Shown piece after piece: positions 1-7,525 of a DNA stretch of 17,985 nt (the first letter of the stretch is position 1; each line of letters starts with the position of its first letter). The notes beneath the pieces are model-generated. The model worked only from the letters and a program-made list of their open reading frames with translations. It made no database searches and was not told where the DNA came from. The translations under genes and the position numbers were made by a program. This DNA is from Bacteroidales bacterium UBA2030 (lineage in GTDB: Bacteria; Bacteroidota; Bacteroidia; Bacteroidales; TTA-H9), in contig DDBO01000059.1 in the NCBI GenBank assembly GCA_002332755.1, positions 1-17,985 on the forward strand, written 5' to 3'.

Positions 1-148
1 ACTTTGCAGCCTGTTCACGCGTAAGTTTTACCATTTTCATTGCCACAATTTCAAATCCGTGGGCATTGATACTATCCAGTATCTTTCCAATACACTGCTT
101 TTCGACAGCGTAAGGCTTAATCATCGTAAATGTTATATTTCCAGCCAT
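1..148 (-). CDS. ndk: Nucleoside diphosphate kinase, N-terminal part (cut by window edge)
   Basis: This is the first 49 codons of a nucleoside diphosphate kinase, which moves the gamma-phosphate of ATP onto other NDPs through a phosphohistidine. Reading the minus strand from the ATG at 146-148 gives MAGNITFTMIKPYAVEKQ and then a stretch with IGKILDSI and GFEIVAMKM, which is the family's first beta strand, first helix and second strand. The active-site Lys of the IKP motif is present. The usual Asp after KP (KPDAV) is Tyr here, an uncommon variant. The catalytic His and the rest of the fold lie outside the window. The gene is divergent from the DHH phosphoesterase. No clear -7 box was found for it in the 103-bp gap. 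The family call is firm despite the truncation. Confidence 0.93.
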   Translation of the reverse strand, partial: MAGNITFTMIKPYAVEKQCIGKILDSINAHGFEIVAMKMVKLTREQAAK

Positions 149-239
149 ATCCACTTTTAATTTTGCAATTGGAGTTGGTTTTACAATTCGCATTAAACAG
201 GCTAAAATAAGGAATGTTTAATTATAGAATTAAAGTCAT

Positions 240-247
240 TAATTTTG
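240..247 (+). promoter_or_regulatory. Bacteroidota -7 box for the DHH/FKBP operon
   Basis: The sequence TAATTTTG matches the Bacteroidota -7 consensus TAnnTTTG. Its last base is only 4 nt before the ATG at 252, so if used it would give a nearly leaderless mRNA. The -33 position shows only a weak TGTTTA at 215-220. The placement is unusual and the box could be a chance match. Confidence 0.45.
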
Positions 248-251
248 TCGC

Positions 252-1292
252 ATGAATTCTTTAAAATACCCTGGGGCTACAGAAGCCAACCAAATTTTAG
301 ACCAGCTTCAAAATAAGAACAATATCCTCATAATCAGTCATCCCAACCCTGATGGTGATTCCATAGGTTCCTCTCTTGCCTTGTCGAAACTACTGTTAAA
401 GATGGGCAAAAATTCAAACGTTGTCGTACCTAATGGCATACCCTCTTATCTGCTATGGTTGCCTGGTGCTTCTGAGGTTATTGTCTATGAAAACCATGCT
501 CATAAAGCCGAAAAAATTATTCAAGAGGCTGAAATAGTGTTTTTTATTGATTTTAATTCAATGAATCGTTTAAATAACATTGGGAAATATTTTGAGCAAG
601 GGAATAAAACGTTTATTTTAATCGATCACCATCTTCAACCCGCAGATATTTTTGATGTCGTTTTTCATACAACGCAGGTATCATCTACTTCCGAACTGAT
701 TTATGATTTTATTGTAAAAGCAGGGCTTAAAGAATGGATAGATAAAGAAATAGCCACCTGCCTTTACACAGGTATAATGACGGATACAGGCTCTTTCAGT
801 TATTCATGCAACCATCCTCAAACCTACCATGTTACAGCTGAGCTAATTTCTTTGGGCATAAATGTAAGCCAGATTCATAATTTAGTTTATGATACCTTTT
901 CGGAAGATAGAATGAGGCTGCTCGGGCATCTTCTTTTAAATTGCTTGGTTGTTAACCATGATTTACATACAGCCTACATGTATCTCTCACTTACCGATCA
1001 AAAAAGGTTTAATTTCCAGCCGGGCGACTCAGAAGGATTTGTAAATTATGCACTTTCAATAAAAGGGATACGCTTTGCCGCCTTTTTTACGGAGAAAGAA
1101 AACCTGGTAAGAATCAGTTTCCGAAGCAAGGGTAACTTTTCGGTTAACAACTTTGCAAGGATTCATTTTGATGGAGGCGGTCACATGAATGCCTCCGGAG
1201 CCAATAGCTACCGACCTTTAAAAGACACATTGGAATTTTTTGAATCTCTTTTGTCCGCTTATGCTGATGAACTATGCAAAGTAGATTATTAG
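252..1292 (+). CDS. nrnA: DHH/DHHA1 phosphoesterase, NrnA-like (oligoribonuclease / pAp phosphatase)
   Basis: This 346-residue cytoplasmic enzyme has the two-domain DHH-DHHA1 build of NrnA, which degrades 2-5 nt RNA fragments and often also converts 3'-phosphoadenosine 5'-phosphate to AMP. The metal-binding motifs are intact: HPNPDGD (residues 30-36), DFN (100-102), DHH (125-127) and the Asp of MTDTGSF (178). The C-terminal substrate motif is GGGHMNASG (308-316), preceded by RISFRSKG. The length is close to the B. subtilis family member. The ATG at 252 is the only sensible start, since the first motif follows at residue 30. It heads the operon, and its last 19 bases overlap the first FKBP gene. 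The family is certain; exact substrates are inferred from homology. Confidence 0.93.
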   Translation: MNSLKYPGATEANQILDQLQNKNNILIISHPNPDGDSIGSSLALSKLLLKMGKNSNVVVPNGIPSYLLWLPGASEVIVYENHAHKAEKIIQEAEIVFFIDFNSMNRLNNIGKYFEQGNKTFILIDHHLQPADIFDVVFHTTQVSSTSELIYDFIVKAGLKEWIDKEIATCLYTGIMTDTGSFSYSCNHPQTYHVTAELISLGINVSQIHNLVYDTFSEDRMRLLGHLLLNCLVVNHDLHTAYMYLSLTDQKRFNFQPGDSEGFVNYALSIKGIRFAAFFTEKENLVRISFRSKGNFSVNNFARIHFDGGGHMNASGANSYRPLKDTLEFFESLLSAYADELCKVDY

Positions 1293-1801
1293 TTATTCCT
1301 TTACTAAGTTTTTTATTGGTTGCTTGTGGTCCGGTACTGATTGAAAACAAACAACATCAGGACAATAATTCAGGGTTGGCCGATAGCATGGTAACATACA
1401 ATCAAAAGTTTGCTGAATACGAAGCTCAGCTTATTGAGGATTATATAAAGAGACATAGGCTTCGTATGGATATCTCCGGTACGGGTCTGAGATATAAAAT
1501 TATTAATTCAGGTAAGGGGAGGCTTATTCAAAAAGGGCAGCAAATTGCACTTGCATACCGAATGTACCTTTTGACAGGAGATCTGATAGATGAAGTAAGC
1601 CCCAAAGATCCTTTGAAATTTACTGTTGGTAAAGGCGAAGTTGTTGCTGGGCTTGAAGAAATAATACCTAAACTAAGTGTTGGAGGAAAAGCCAAAATAA
1701 TCGTACCTTCGCACCTTGCTTATGGAGCCACAGGTGTTTCCGGTGAAATTCCGCCGAGAGCCTCGCTGGTTTATGATATAGAAATAATTGACGTTCAATA
1801 A
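1274..1801 (+). CDS. GldI-like FKBP-type peptidyl-prolyl isomerase lipoprotein (one domain)
   Basis: This 175-residue lipoprotein has a signal peptide ending in the lipobox LVAC (Cys18), a short helical region (about 35-62) and a single FKBP domain (about 70-174). FKBPs catalyse cis/trans isomerisation of Xaa-Pro bonds; this one would be anchored on the periplasmic side of a membrane. Retained binding-pocket residues are Tyr95, Asp106, Tyr150 and Tyr167, but the Trp at the base of the FKBP12 pocket (W59) is Leu126, so activity may be reduced. Its size and its place after a DHH gene near ndk resemble GldI, the gliding-motility FKBP of Flavobacterium, as I remember that locus. GldI function cannot be assumed, because no gld gene is visible here. 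The start lies inside the end of the DHH gene, suggesting translational coupling. Confidence 0.88.
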   Translation: MQSRLLVIPLLSFLLVACGPVLIENKQHQDNNSGLADSMVTYNQKFAEYEAQLIEDYIKRHRLRMDISGTGLRYKIINSGKGRLIQKGQQIALAYRMYLLTGDLIDEVSPKDPLKFTVGKGEVVAGLEEIIPKLSVGGKAKIIVPSHLAYGATGVSGEIPPRASLVYDIEIIDVQ

Positions 1802-1811
1802 CCTTTAAAAA

Positions 1812-2687
1812 ATGAAAAACAAACTCACAACTCTGGCAGTTTTTGCTTTTGCCGCAATGATGCTTGCTTCGTGCTCAAAGTATCCTGGTTTTAAAAAAAC
1901 CGACTCGGGATTGTATTACAAGTTTATCGTTAAAAATGAGGATACTGCAAAACCTCGCATTAACGATGTAATGGAAATGTATCTTTCTTATAAAGGTATT
2001 TCCAAAGGGAAAGATACTCTATTGATGGATGGTAAGCAAAAATTCACCCTGATGATGATGAAATCCTTCTTTAAGGGTGATATTTATGAAGGTCTTGGAA
2101 TGATGTCGAAGGGCGACAGTGCCATTTTTATTATGCCTGCTGATTCTTTCTTTAAGAAAATCGTCCGTGCACCTAAACTCCCCGAATTTATCGACAGTGC
2201 GACAATGTTGACATTTAATGTAAAAATGCTTGATTTCTACTCGCAAGAAGAAATGCAACGCCGCGAGGAGGAGAAAAATGCACAGTTGGAAAAAGAAGAA
2301 ATGGAAAAGCTCCAAAAGTTCCTCACAGACAATAATATAACGCAGCAACCTACAGAATCAGGCCTTATTTATATTGAGCTTAAAAAAGGAAACGGACCCA
2401 AGGCTGTAAGTGGAAAAACCGTAAGTGTGCATTATACCGGTACCTTGCTTGACGGTACAAAGTTTGATTCTTCTTTCGATCATCCTGATAAAAAACCCTT
2501 GGAATTTAAAATAGGTGAAGGCCGTATCATCAAGGGATTTGAAGAAGGTATCAGCATGATGAGCAAAGGTGGTAAAGCTAAGCTCATTATTCCGTCTAAA
2601 TTAGCCTATGGTTCACGACCTGCTGGACCAACCATCCCTGCTTTTGCAACTTTGGTTTTTGAAGTTGAGTTGGTTGATGTGAAATAA
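1812..2687 (+). CDS. FKBP-type isomerase lipoprotein with one degenerate and one intact FKBP domain
   Basis: This 291-residue lipoprotein has its lipobox at LASC (Cys21). Residues 31-142 form an FKBP-like module opening with SGLYYKF that has lost the FD, Trp and AYG active-site signatures; in their place is GDSAIFIMPADSFF. A charged, probably coiled-coil linker (144-175) follows, then a canonical FKBP domain (182-290) with Tyr208, Phe218-Asp219, Tyr266 and Phe283, and Phe243 in place of the pocket Trp. The likely role is an envelope prolyl isomerase or chaperone, with the first domain used for binding or dimerisation (inference). It starts 10 bp after the previous stop, within the operon, behind an A-rich leader and no Shine-Dalgarno. 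The N-terminal module is clearly paralogous to that of the next gene. Confidence 0.9.
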   Translation: MKNKLTTLAVFAFAAMMLASCSKYPGFKKTDSGLYYKFIVKNEDTAKPRINDVMEMYLSYKGISKGKDTLLMDGKQKFTLMMMKSFFKGDIYEGLGMMSKGDSAIFIMPADSFFKKIVRAPKLPEFIDSATMLTFNVKMLDFYSQEEMQRREEEKNAQLEKEEMEKLQKFLTDNNITQQPTESGLIYIELKKGNGPKAVSGKTVSVHYTGTLLDGTKFDSSFDHPDKKPLEFKIGEGRIIKGFEEGISMMSKGGKAKLIIPSKLAYGSRPAGPTIPAFATLVFEVELVDVK

Positions 2688-2704
2688 TTATTTAAAATAA
2701 AGCC

Positions 2705-4009
2705 ATGAAGATTAACACATTCAGGTTGATCTTGATGGTGACCCTTAGCGGCTGCATCCTTGCCGGGTGCAGCCGTTTTAGTGGTTACCAGAAAAGTCCC
2801 GAAGGACTCTATTACAAGTTTTACAGGAAGAATCAGGGAGTTGCACCCAAAATTGGAAACATAGCTCAGATTAATCTGGTTTACAGCATTCGCGACTCGG
2901 TAATGTTTGACAGCAAACGGTTAAAAGAACCCATGAATCTGATTATCAATAAGCCGGATTTCCGTGGCGATATTAACCAAGCTTTGCTGATGATGGTTCC
3001 GGGAGATAGTGCATCTTTTATGATCAGAGCTGATAGCTTTTTCGTACATACCATGCGATATAACCGGCTTCCGAAGATGGTTAAAAAAGGAGATTATGTA
3101 AAGCTTGAAATAGGCATGGTAACCTACTGGACACAGGAACAGCAGAAAAAGCAGGAAGAGGCCTGGAAACAAGCACGCAAATCCAAGGAAAAACAAGAGA
3201 TTCAAGAGTTTATTAATAAAATGGGATTTAATGCAGATACCACTCCAGAGGGATTGTATTTTAAAATTACCCGTTCGGGTACAGGCCCCACACCCCGAAA
3301 AGGCGATCGCATTACATTAAAATTCAGTGTAAATCTGTTGGATGGAACAAAATTATTTTCATCGTGGGACAAAAACCTGCCCATGACGATTGAATACGGG
3401 CGAAAATTTGATACCGAAGGGATTAATATCGCATTATCCAAAATGAATAAAGGCGCTGTTGCCCGGCTCATCATTCCCAGCAAACTTGCCTTTGGAGAAG
3501 AAGGGCGACCAGGCTTTATACCTCCTTATTCTGCTTTGCTTTATGATGTTGAGGTAGTTGATATTAAAACACCCGAAGATATCACGAAAGAGAAAGAACT
3601 CGAAAAAGAAGAAGCCAGAAAAAAAGAACAGCAGCGAATTAAAGAATACCTTACAAAAAATAACATTCAGGTTCATCCTACTTCCAGTGGATTATATTTC
3701 ATTGAATTAAGAAAGGGGAGTGGCAAGCCTCCCAAAACAAATAACAAAGTAAAAGTTAACTACACAGGATGGTTGCTTGATGGTACTAAGTTTGATTCTT
3801 CATACGATAAAGGGCAACCCTTTGAATTTATCCTCGGTAGAGGTAATGTGATTGCCGGATGGGATGAAGCTGTTGCAATGATGAAACCCGGAAGTAAAGC
3901 TAAAGTTATTATCCCCTCAAAATTGGGCTATGGAGAAAGAGGTGCCCAACCCAATATTCCACCTTTTTCACCTTTAGTATTTGAAATAGAATTACTTAGC
4001 TATGAATAG
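2705..4009 (+). CDS. FKBP-type isomerase lipoprotein with three FKBP-like domains
   Basis: This 434-residue lipoprotein (lipobox LAGC, Cys22) carries three FKBP-like modules joined by charged helical linkers at about 143-175 and 292-320. Module 1 (32-141) matches the degenerate first module of the preceding gene, including GDSASFMIRADSFF. Module 2 (180-288) keeps the fold pattern (LLDGTK, IIPSKLAFG) but has lost the key Phe-Asp (Leu-Phe instead) and the pocket Trp. Module 3 (326-433) is fully canonical: Tyr353, Phe363-Asp364, Phe373, Val382-Ile383, Trp386, Tyr409, Phe426. Only the last domain is therefore expected to be catalytic. It is probably an envelope folding factor whose first two modules bind clients or partners (inference). 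The gap to the previous gene is 17 bp, and the end overlaps the next gene by 8 bp. Confidence 0.9.
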   Translation: MKINTFRLILMVTLSGCILAGCSRFSGYQKSPEGLYYKFYRKNQGVAPKIGNIAQINLVYSIRDSVMFDSKRLKEPMNLIINKPDFRGDINQALLMMVPGDSASFMIRADSFFVHTMRYNRLPKMVKKGDYVKLEIGMVTYWTQEQQKKQEEAWKQARKSKEKQEIQEFINKMGFNADTTPEGLYFKITRSGTGPTPRKGDRITLKFSVNLLDGTKLFSSWDKNLPMTIEYGRKFDTEGINIALSKMNKGAVARLIIPSKLAFGEEGRPGFIPPYSALLYDVEVVDIKTPEDITKEKELEKEEARKKEQQRIKEYLTKNNIQVHPTSSGLYFIELRKGSGKPPKTNNKVKVNYTGWLLDGTKFDSSYDKGQPFEFILGRGNVIAGWDEAVAMMKPGSKAKVIIPSKLGYGERGAQPNIPPFSPLVFEIELLSYE

Positions 4010-4814
4010 AATTTATAATTTTGGGCTGCTGACCCTTTTATTCCTTGTACTGACTTCCTGCGGAAGTAGTAAAAAAGCTACAGTTCAGCCCGTTGTTTAC
4101 CAGACACCTTCAGGGGTTAAAATTGAAATTCTTAAATCAGGTAATGGACCAAAAGCTGAACCAGGTAATATGGTTTTGGTTCATTACACCGGCCGGTTAA
4201 CTAATGATACGGTATTTGATGACTCACGTAAAAGAGGTAGGCCTATTCGGTTTACCCTTGGTAAAGGACAGGTAATCAAGGGTTGGGACGAGGGAATTGC
4301 TTATTTACATCAGGGAGATGTTGCCCGGCTTACAATTCCCCCGGCTATGGCCTATGGCGACAGAGACTTAGGTATAATACCTCCCAATTCGGCACTTATT
4401 TTCGATGTAGAAGTGTTGGAGGTCATCCCTGTAGTCAAACCTCAACCTTTTAATGTTACCGGTCTTGACACCCTAAAATATGAAAGCGGGCTTCAGGTGA
4501 TAATAATTAAACAAGGAGAAGGCCCAACGCCTGCCGCCGGAGACGTTGTAAAAGTGCATTATAGTGGCTATTTTACAGATGGCCGAATGTTTGATAGCAG
4601 TGTAGAAAGGGCTATGCCTTTGGTTATCAAAGCAGGTCATGGACAAGTAATAAAAGGTTGGGATGAGGCACTTTTGAAGCTTCCTGTTGGAACAAAAGCC
4701 AGACTGATATTACCTCCCCAGTTAGCTTATGGCGATAGGGAAGTTGGTCCTATTCCTGCCAATTCTACCTTGGTTTTCGATGTAGAGATTCTCGACAAAG
4801 AAAATTCACAATAA
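4002..4814 (+). CDS. FKBP-type isomerase lipoprotein with two intact FKBP domains
   Basis: This 270-residue lipoprotein has a signal peptide ending in LTSC (Cys20) and two FKBP domains in tandem, about 35-141 and 158-266, joined by a short Pro/Val-rich linker instead of a coiled coil. Both domains keep the catalytic pocket: Tyr62, Phe72-Asp73, Val91-Ile92, Trp95, Tyr118 and Phe134 in the first; Tyr187, Phe197-Asp198, Val216-Ile217, Trp220, Tyr243 and Phe259 in the second. It is thus the family member in this operon most likely to have full prolyl isomerase activity, acting in the periplasm or at the outer membrane. The ATG overlaps the previous stop codon by 8 bases (ATGAATAG), which favours coupled translation. 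It is the last gene before the shared terminator. Confidence 0.9.
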   Translation: MNRIYNFGLLTLLFLVLTSCGSSKKATVQPVVYQTPSGVKIEILKSGNGPKAEPGNMVLVHYTGRLTNDTVFDDSRKRGRPIRFTLGKGQVIKGWDEGIAYLHQGDVARLTIPPAMAYGDRDLGIIPPNSALIFDVEVLEVIPVVKPQPFNVTGLDTLKYESGLQVIIIKQGEGPTPAAGDVVKVHYSGYFTDGRMFDSSVERAMPLVIKAGHGQVIKGWDEALLKLPVGTKARLILPPQLAYGDREVGPIPANSTLVFDVEILDKENSQ

Positions 4815-4838
4815 TATTTCGAATTTTGTTAAATGAAA

Positions 4839-4877
4839 AAAGAGCCTTTCCTCCTCAGTGGATGTGAAAGGCTCTTT
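4839..4877. terminator. Shared hairpin terminator between convergent operons
   Basis: A perfect 12-bp stem (4839-4850 with 4866-4877, arms AAAGAGCCTTTC and GAAAGGCTCTTT) encloses a 15-nt loop in the 79-bp gap between two converging genes. For minus-strand transcripts a run of U follows, which is a good intrinsic terminator for the kinase operon. In the plus direction the U run is only UUU, so termination of the FKBP operon there is likely but weaker. Confidence 0.85.
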
Positions 4878-4893
4878 GCTATTAAATGAATAA

Positions 4894-6054
4894 TCAGGCT
4901 TTTTTAAATTCCATGGCTCTTTCAATAAGAGCGAAGAGTTGGGGTGGTTTGAAAGGTTTGGGTAAAAACAAATCCATTCCTGCTTCCAGGCAACGAGTTT
5001 TATCACGATCGAGAGCATAGGCCGTGACCGCAATGATGGGTGTATGGGTTCCTCGTTGTTTTTCAATCATTCGGATTTGACGGGTGGCTTCAATACCATC
5101 CATAATTGGAAGTTGAACATCCATCAAAATAACATCATAGGAATTTGCAGTGAATTTTTCGACAGCAACTTTGCCATTTTCGGCAATATCAACATTATGT
5201 CCAGCCTTGGTAAGTGCTGTTTTCGTAAATTTTTGATTTAAGAAATTATCTTCGACTAGTAGAATTCTTAATGATTCGGCTAATGGAGCCACATTCAATG
5301 CATGGACAGGTTGATGGCTGTATTTAAAGGATGCAGTAAACCATACGGTAGTACCTTTTTCAGGAAAAGTCTCGAAACTGATTTCTCCATGCATGTGCCG
5401 GCTTATTTCTTTGATAATGAGCATTCCAACACCTACACCCGGAATTTTGAGCAGCGGAGTACTGTCATCCTGAGCCATAGCCAAAAGAATCTGCTCAGCT
5501 GTATTCTGATCAAATCCCTGCCCAGTATCAATCACCGTAAAGGCCAATATCATTTGGTCATCCAGGATACCCAGGTTTTCTATATTGAGTTCAATTTTAC
5601 CGGTCCGAGTAGCCTTCAAGGCATTATCAAGTAAATTTACCAGAAGCTGACGCAGACGGTCAGGGTCGGTGTAAATCCATTTACGTGCTTGTTCTCCTAT
5701 TTTACACTGAAATTCAATGTTTTTTGCAGAGGCTTTCAACCTCATTAATCCATCAATCTCGTTTACAAAATCTTCAACATTAACCCAATCGGGTACCAAC
5801 TGAAAATCGCCGGAGCGCAATTGAACGTAGTCGAGGCAGTCAGAAATTAAAGTTACAAGTTCAAGATTATAAGCCTCTGTAATATTCAAGTATTCTTTCA
5901 TTTCGGCTGAAGGGGATGCTTTCTTCATTAAGTCAATCATTCCCTGAAGGCCAAGCATAGGCGTTTTAACTTTTTCGGCTAACCTTCGAAAAAGCAATGT
6001 GAGAAAATCTGGTTCATTCTTGGGAAAAGAGGCAGATTGTCCGGAATCATTCAT
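4894..6054 (-). CDS. Soluble hybrid sensor kinase (HATPase-receiver) lacking the phosphoacceptor His
   Basis: This 386-residue protein has no membrane segment. Residues 16-82 form a HisKA-like helical hairpin in which the H-box reads AEKVKTP, so Glu27 stands where the phosphorylated His belongs. The ATPase domain (about 125-245) is complete: N-box NLLDNA (140-145), DTGQG (176-180) and GVGVG (206-210). The receiver (262-382) has the acidic pair E268-D269, phosphoacceptor Asp312 and Lys366 in LPKPF. The protein may bind ATP but should not autophosphorylate on His; it could be a regulatory partner of the kinase encoded just upstream, with its receiver as an output or phosphate sink (inference). 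The ATG overlaps the end of the upstream kinase gene by 8 bases, so the two are probably made together. No DNA-binding output domain is present. Confidence 0.88.
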   Translation of the reverse strand: MNDSGQSASFPKNEPDFLTLLFRRLAEKVKTPMLGLQGMIDLMKKASPSAEMKEYLNITEAYNLELVTLISDCLDYVQLRSGDFQLVPDWVNVEDFVNEIDGLMRLKASAKNIEFQCKIGEQARKWIYTDPDRLRQLLVNLLDNALKATRTGKIELNIENLGILDDQMILAFTVIDTGQGFDQNTAEQILLAMAQDDSTPLLKIPGVGVGMLIIKEISRHMHGEISFETFPEKGTTVWFTASFKYSHQPVHALNVAPLAESLRILLVEDNFLNQKFTKTALTKAGHNVDIAENGKVAVEKFTANSYDVILMDVQLPIMDGIEATRQIRMIEKQRGTHTPIIAVTAYALDRDKTRCLEAGMDLFLPKPFKPPQLFALIERAMEFKKA

Positions 6055-7504
6055 GTTGGCTCTTTTTAAGGTTTACGTTTTTTTCGATAGCCAAAAGCAA
6101 AACATTCTTAGCGATGGGTTTACTGATATAGTCGTCGAAACCCTCTTCCAGGAATCGCTCTCTATCGCCACTCATAGCATAAGCGGTTTGGGCGATAAAT
6201 GCTGTGCGGTGATATTCAGGATAGTCTTCTTTAATTTTTTTCATCAGTTTGATGCCATCCCATGGAACAGGGAGATTGATATCCATTAAGACAACATTAT
6301 AAATCTCCTTTCTGCGATGAGCCTCAGCAACAATTTTTAAGGCTTCTTCTCCATCAGCGGCAAAGTTAAGGAAGGTAAAATGTTGGAGCATCTTGCGTAA
6401 AACCATGCGGTTCATTCTATCGTCTTCAACCACTAAAATCTTGTAATCTTCAGGATTAAGTTGAATAGGAGAGGAGACCGGTACAGTGGAGACGGCATCG
6501 ATTTCCTTCTTGGCTTTTCCTATGGAAGGTGCAGACTTTAAAAATAGCGTTACCACTGTTCCGCTGCCCTTTATACTCTCCACTTCAATCCGGCCGTTCA
6601 TCAATTCAATTATGCGTTGTGCCAATGGGAGGCCTAAGCCAGCACCTTCATATGCTCTTGAAAATCCAAAACTTTCCTGCCTGAAAGCTTCAAAAATATG
6701 GGGAAGGTATTCTGCATCTATTCCTACTCCAGTGTCTTTTACCCTTACAAAGACTTCTTCGCTATCAGGTAAATAACCTGTATTGATATTAATAAAACCT
6801 TTTTCAGTGTATTTAAGTGCATTATCCAGGATTTCAGAAAGAATCCTCGGAAAATTTGACGGATCTGCAAGACAGTATGGAATGTCCTGATGAAAGATAT
6901 TGAATCTGAGTCCCTTTTCATTGGCTTTAAAACGAAATAACTCAGCCGTATCGTTAACCATTGCTGACAAATCGCAGGCCTCAAGATTGATTTCTAAATC
7001 GTGTGCTTCAACCCGGCTTATGTCAATAAGGTTGTTGAGTAACCTGAGCAAGCGTTCGCCACTTTGTGTGATTCCATTCGCATAATCGTACAATTCTGCA
7101 TCTTCCCTTGCTGATAACTCGGTTTCGAGCAGGCTCGCAAATCCAATGATCCCATTGAGCGGAGTCCGAATTTCATGACTTATGTTCGATAAAAAGGCAT
7201 TTTTTAAAAATATGGCCTCTTCAGCTTTTTTTAAAGCTTTTTTAAGTTCAGCATCCATACGCTGTCTCTCAGCCAACTCCGTTTCATACTGTTCAGTGCG
7301 CTTTTTCACCTCCATCTCTAACTTTTGGAAATATTCCAACTGCTCTTTGGTAAGGCGTTCAAGCATTGCATGTAAACGATGGGTTTTACGACGGTAAATA
7401 CCCATTGCCACCAATGCCCCAATCAGAATTCCAAAAAGGATGCTGAAAACAAATAATGTCGGAGAAATATCAGCTAATTGCAAAAGCACTCCTGCTGGAA
7501 TCAT
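6047..7504 (-). CDS. Membrane-anchored hybrid histidine kinase with receiver domain
   Basis: This 485-residue protein has one transmembrane helix (about 14-36), a coiled coil (about 45-100), HisKA with the H-box SHEIRTPLNG (phosphoacceptor His110), an HATPase domain (about 210-325) with LDNALKYT (226-233), DTGVG (257-261) and GAGLG (287-291), and a receiver (354-475) with Asp408 and Lys462. It autophosphorylates on His110 and passes the phosphate to Asp408 or to another receiver. No periplasmic or PAS sensor domain is visible; the N-terminus is too short to bind a ligand outside, so the signal may enter through the coiled coil or a partner. The receiver loop reads LPVPWDG, one residue longer than the common LPxMDG. 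It has its own promoter and is followed by the overlapping His-less kinase gene. Confidence 0.92.
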   Translation of the reverse strand: MIPAGVLLQLADISPTLFVFSILFGILIGALVAMGIYRRKTHRLHAMLERLTKEQLEYFQKLEMEVKKRTEQYETELAERQRMDAELKKALKKAEEAIFLKNAFLSNISHEIRTPLNGIIGFASLLETELSAREDAELYDYANGITQSGERLLRLLNNLIDISRVEAHDLEINLEACDLSAMVNDTAELFRFKANEKGLRFNIFHQDIPYCLADPSNFPRILSEILDNALKYTEKGFININTGYLPDSEEVFVRVKDTGVGIDAEYLPHIFEAFRQESFGFSRAYEGAGLGLPLAQRIIELMNGRIEVESIKGSGTVVTLFLKSAPSIGKAKKEIDAVSTVPVSSPIQLNPEDYKILVVEDDRMNRMVLRKMLQHFTFLNFAADGEEALKIVAEAHRRKEIYNVVLMDINLPVPWDGIKLMKKIKEDYPEYHRTAFIAQTAYAMSGDRERFLEEGFDDYISKPIAKNVLLLAIEKNVNLKKSQHE

Positions 7505-7525
7505 TATGAAAATATTATCATTCTA

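Noticed and set aside
2019..2348. Minus-strand open frames opposite the FKBP genes (for example 2019-2348, 2921-3205, 3202-3483).
   Set aside because: They are shadows of Lys/Glu-rich coiled-coil codons, with Phe/Leu-rich low-complexity translations and no promoter or terminator.
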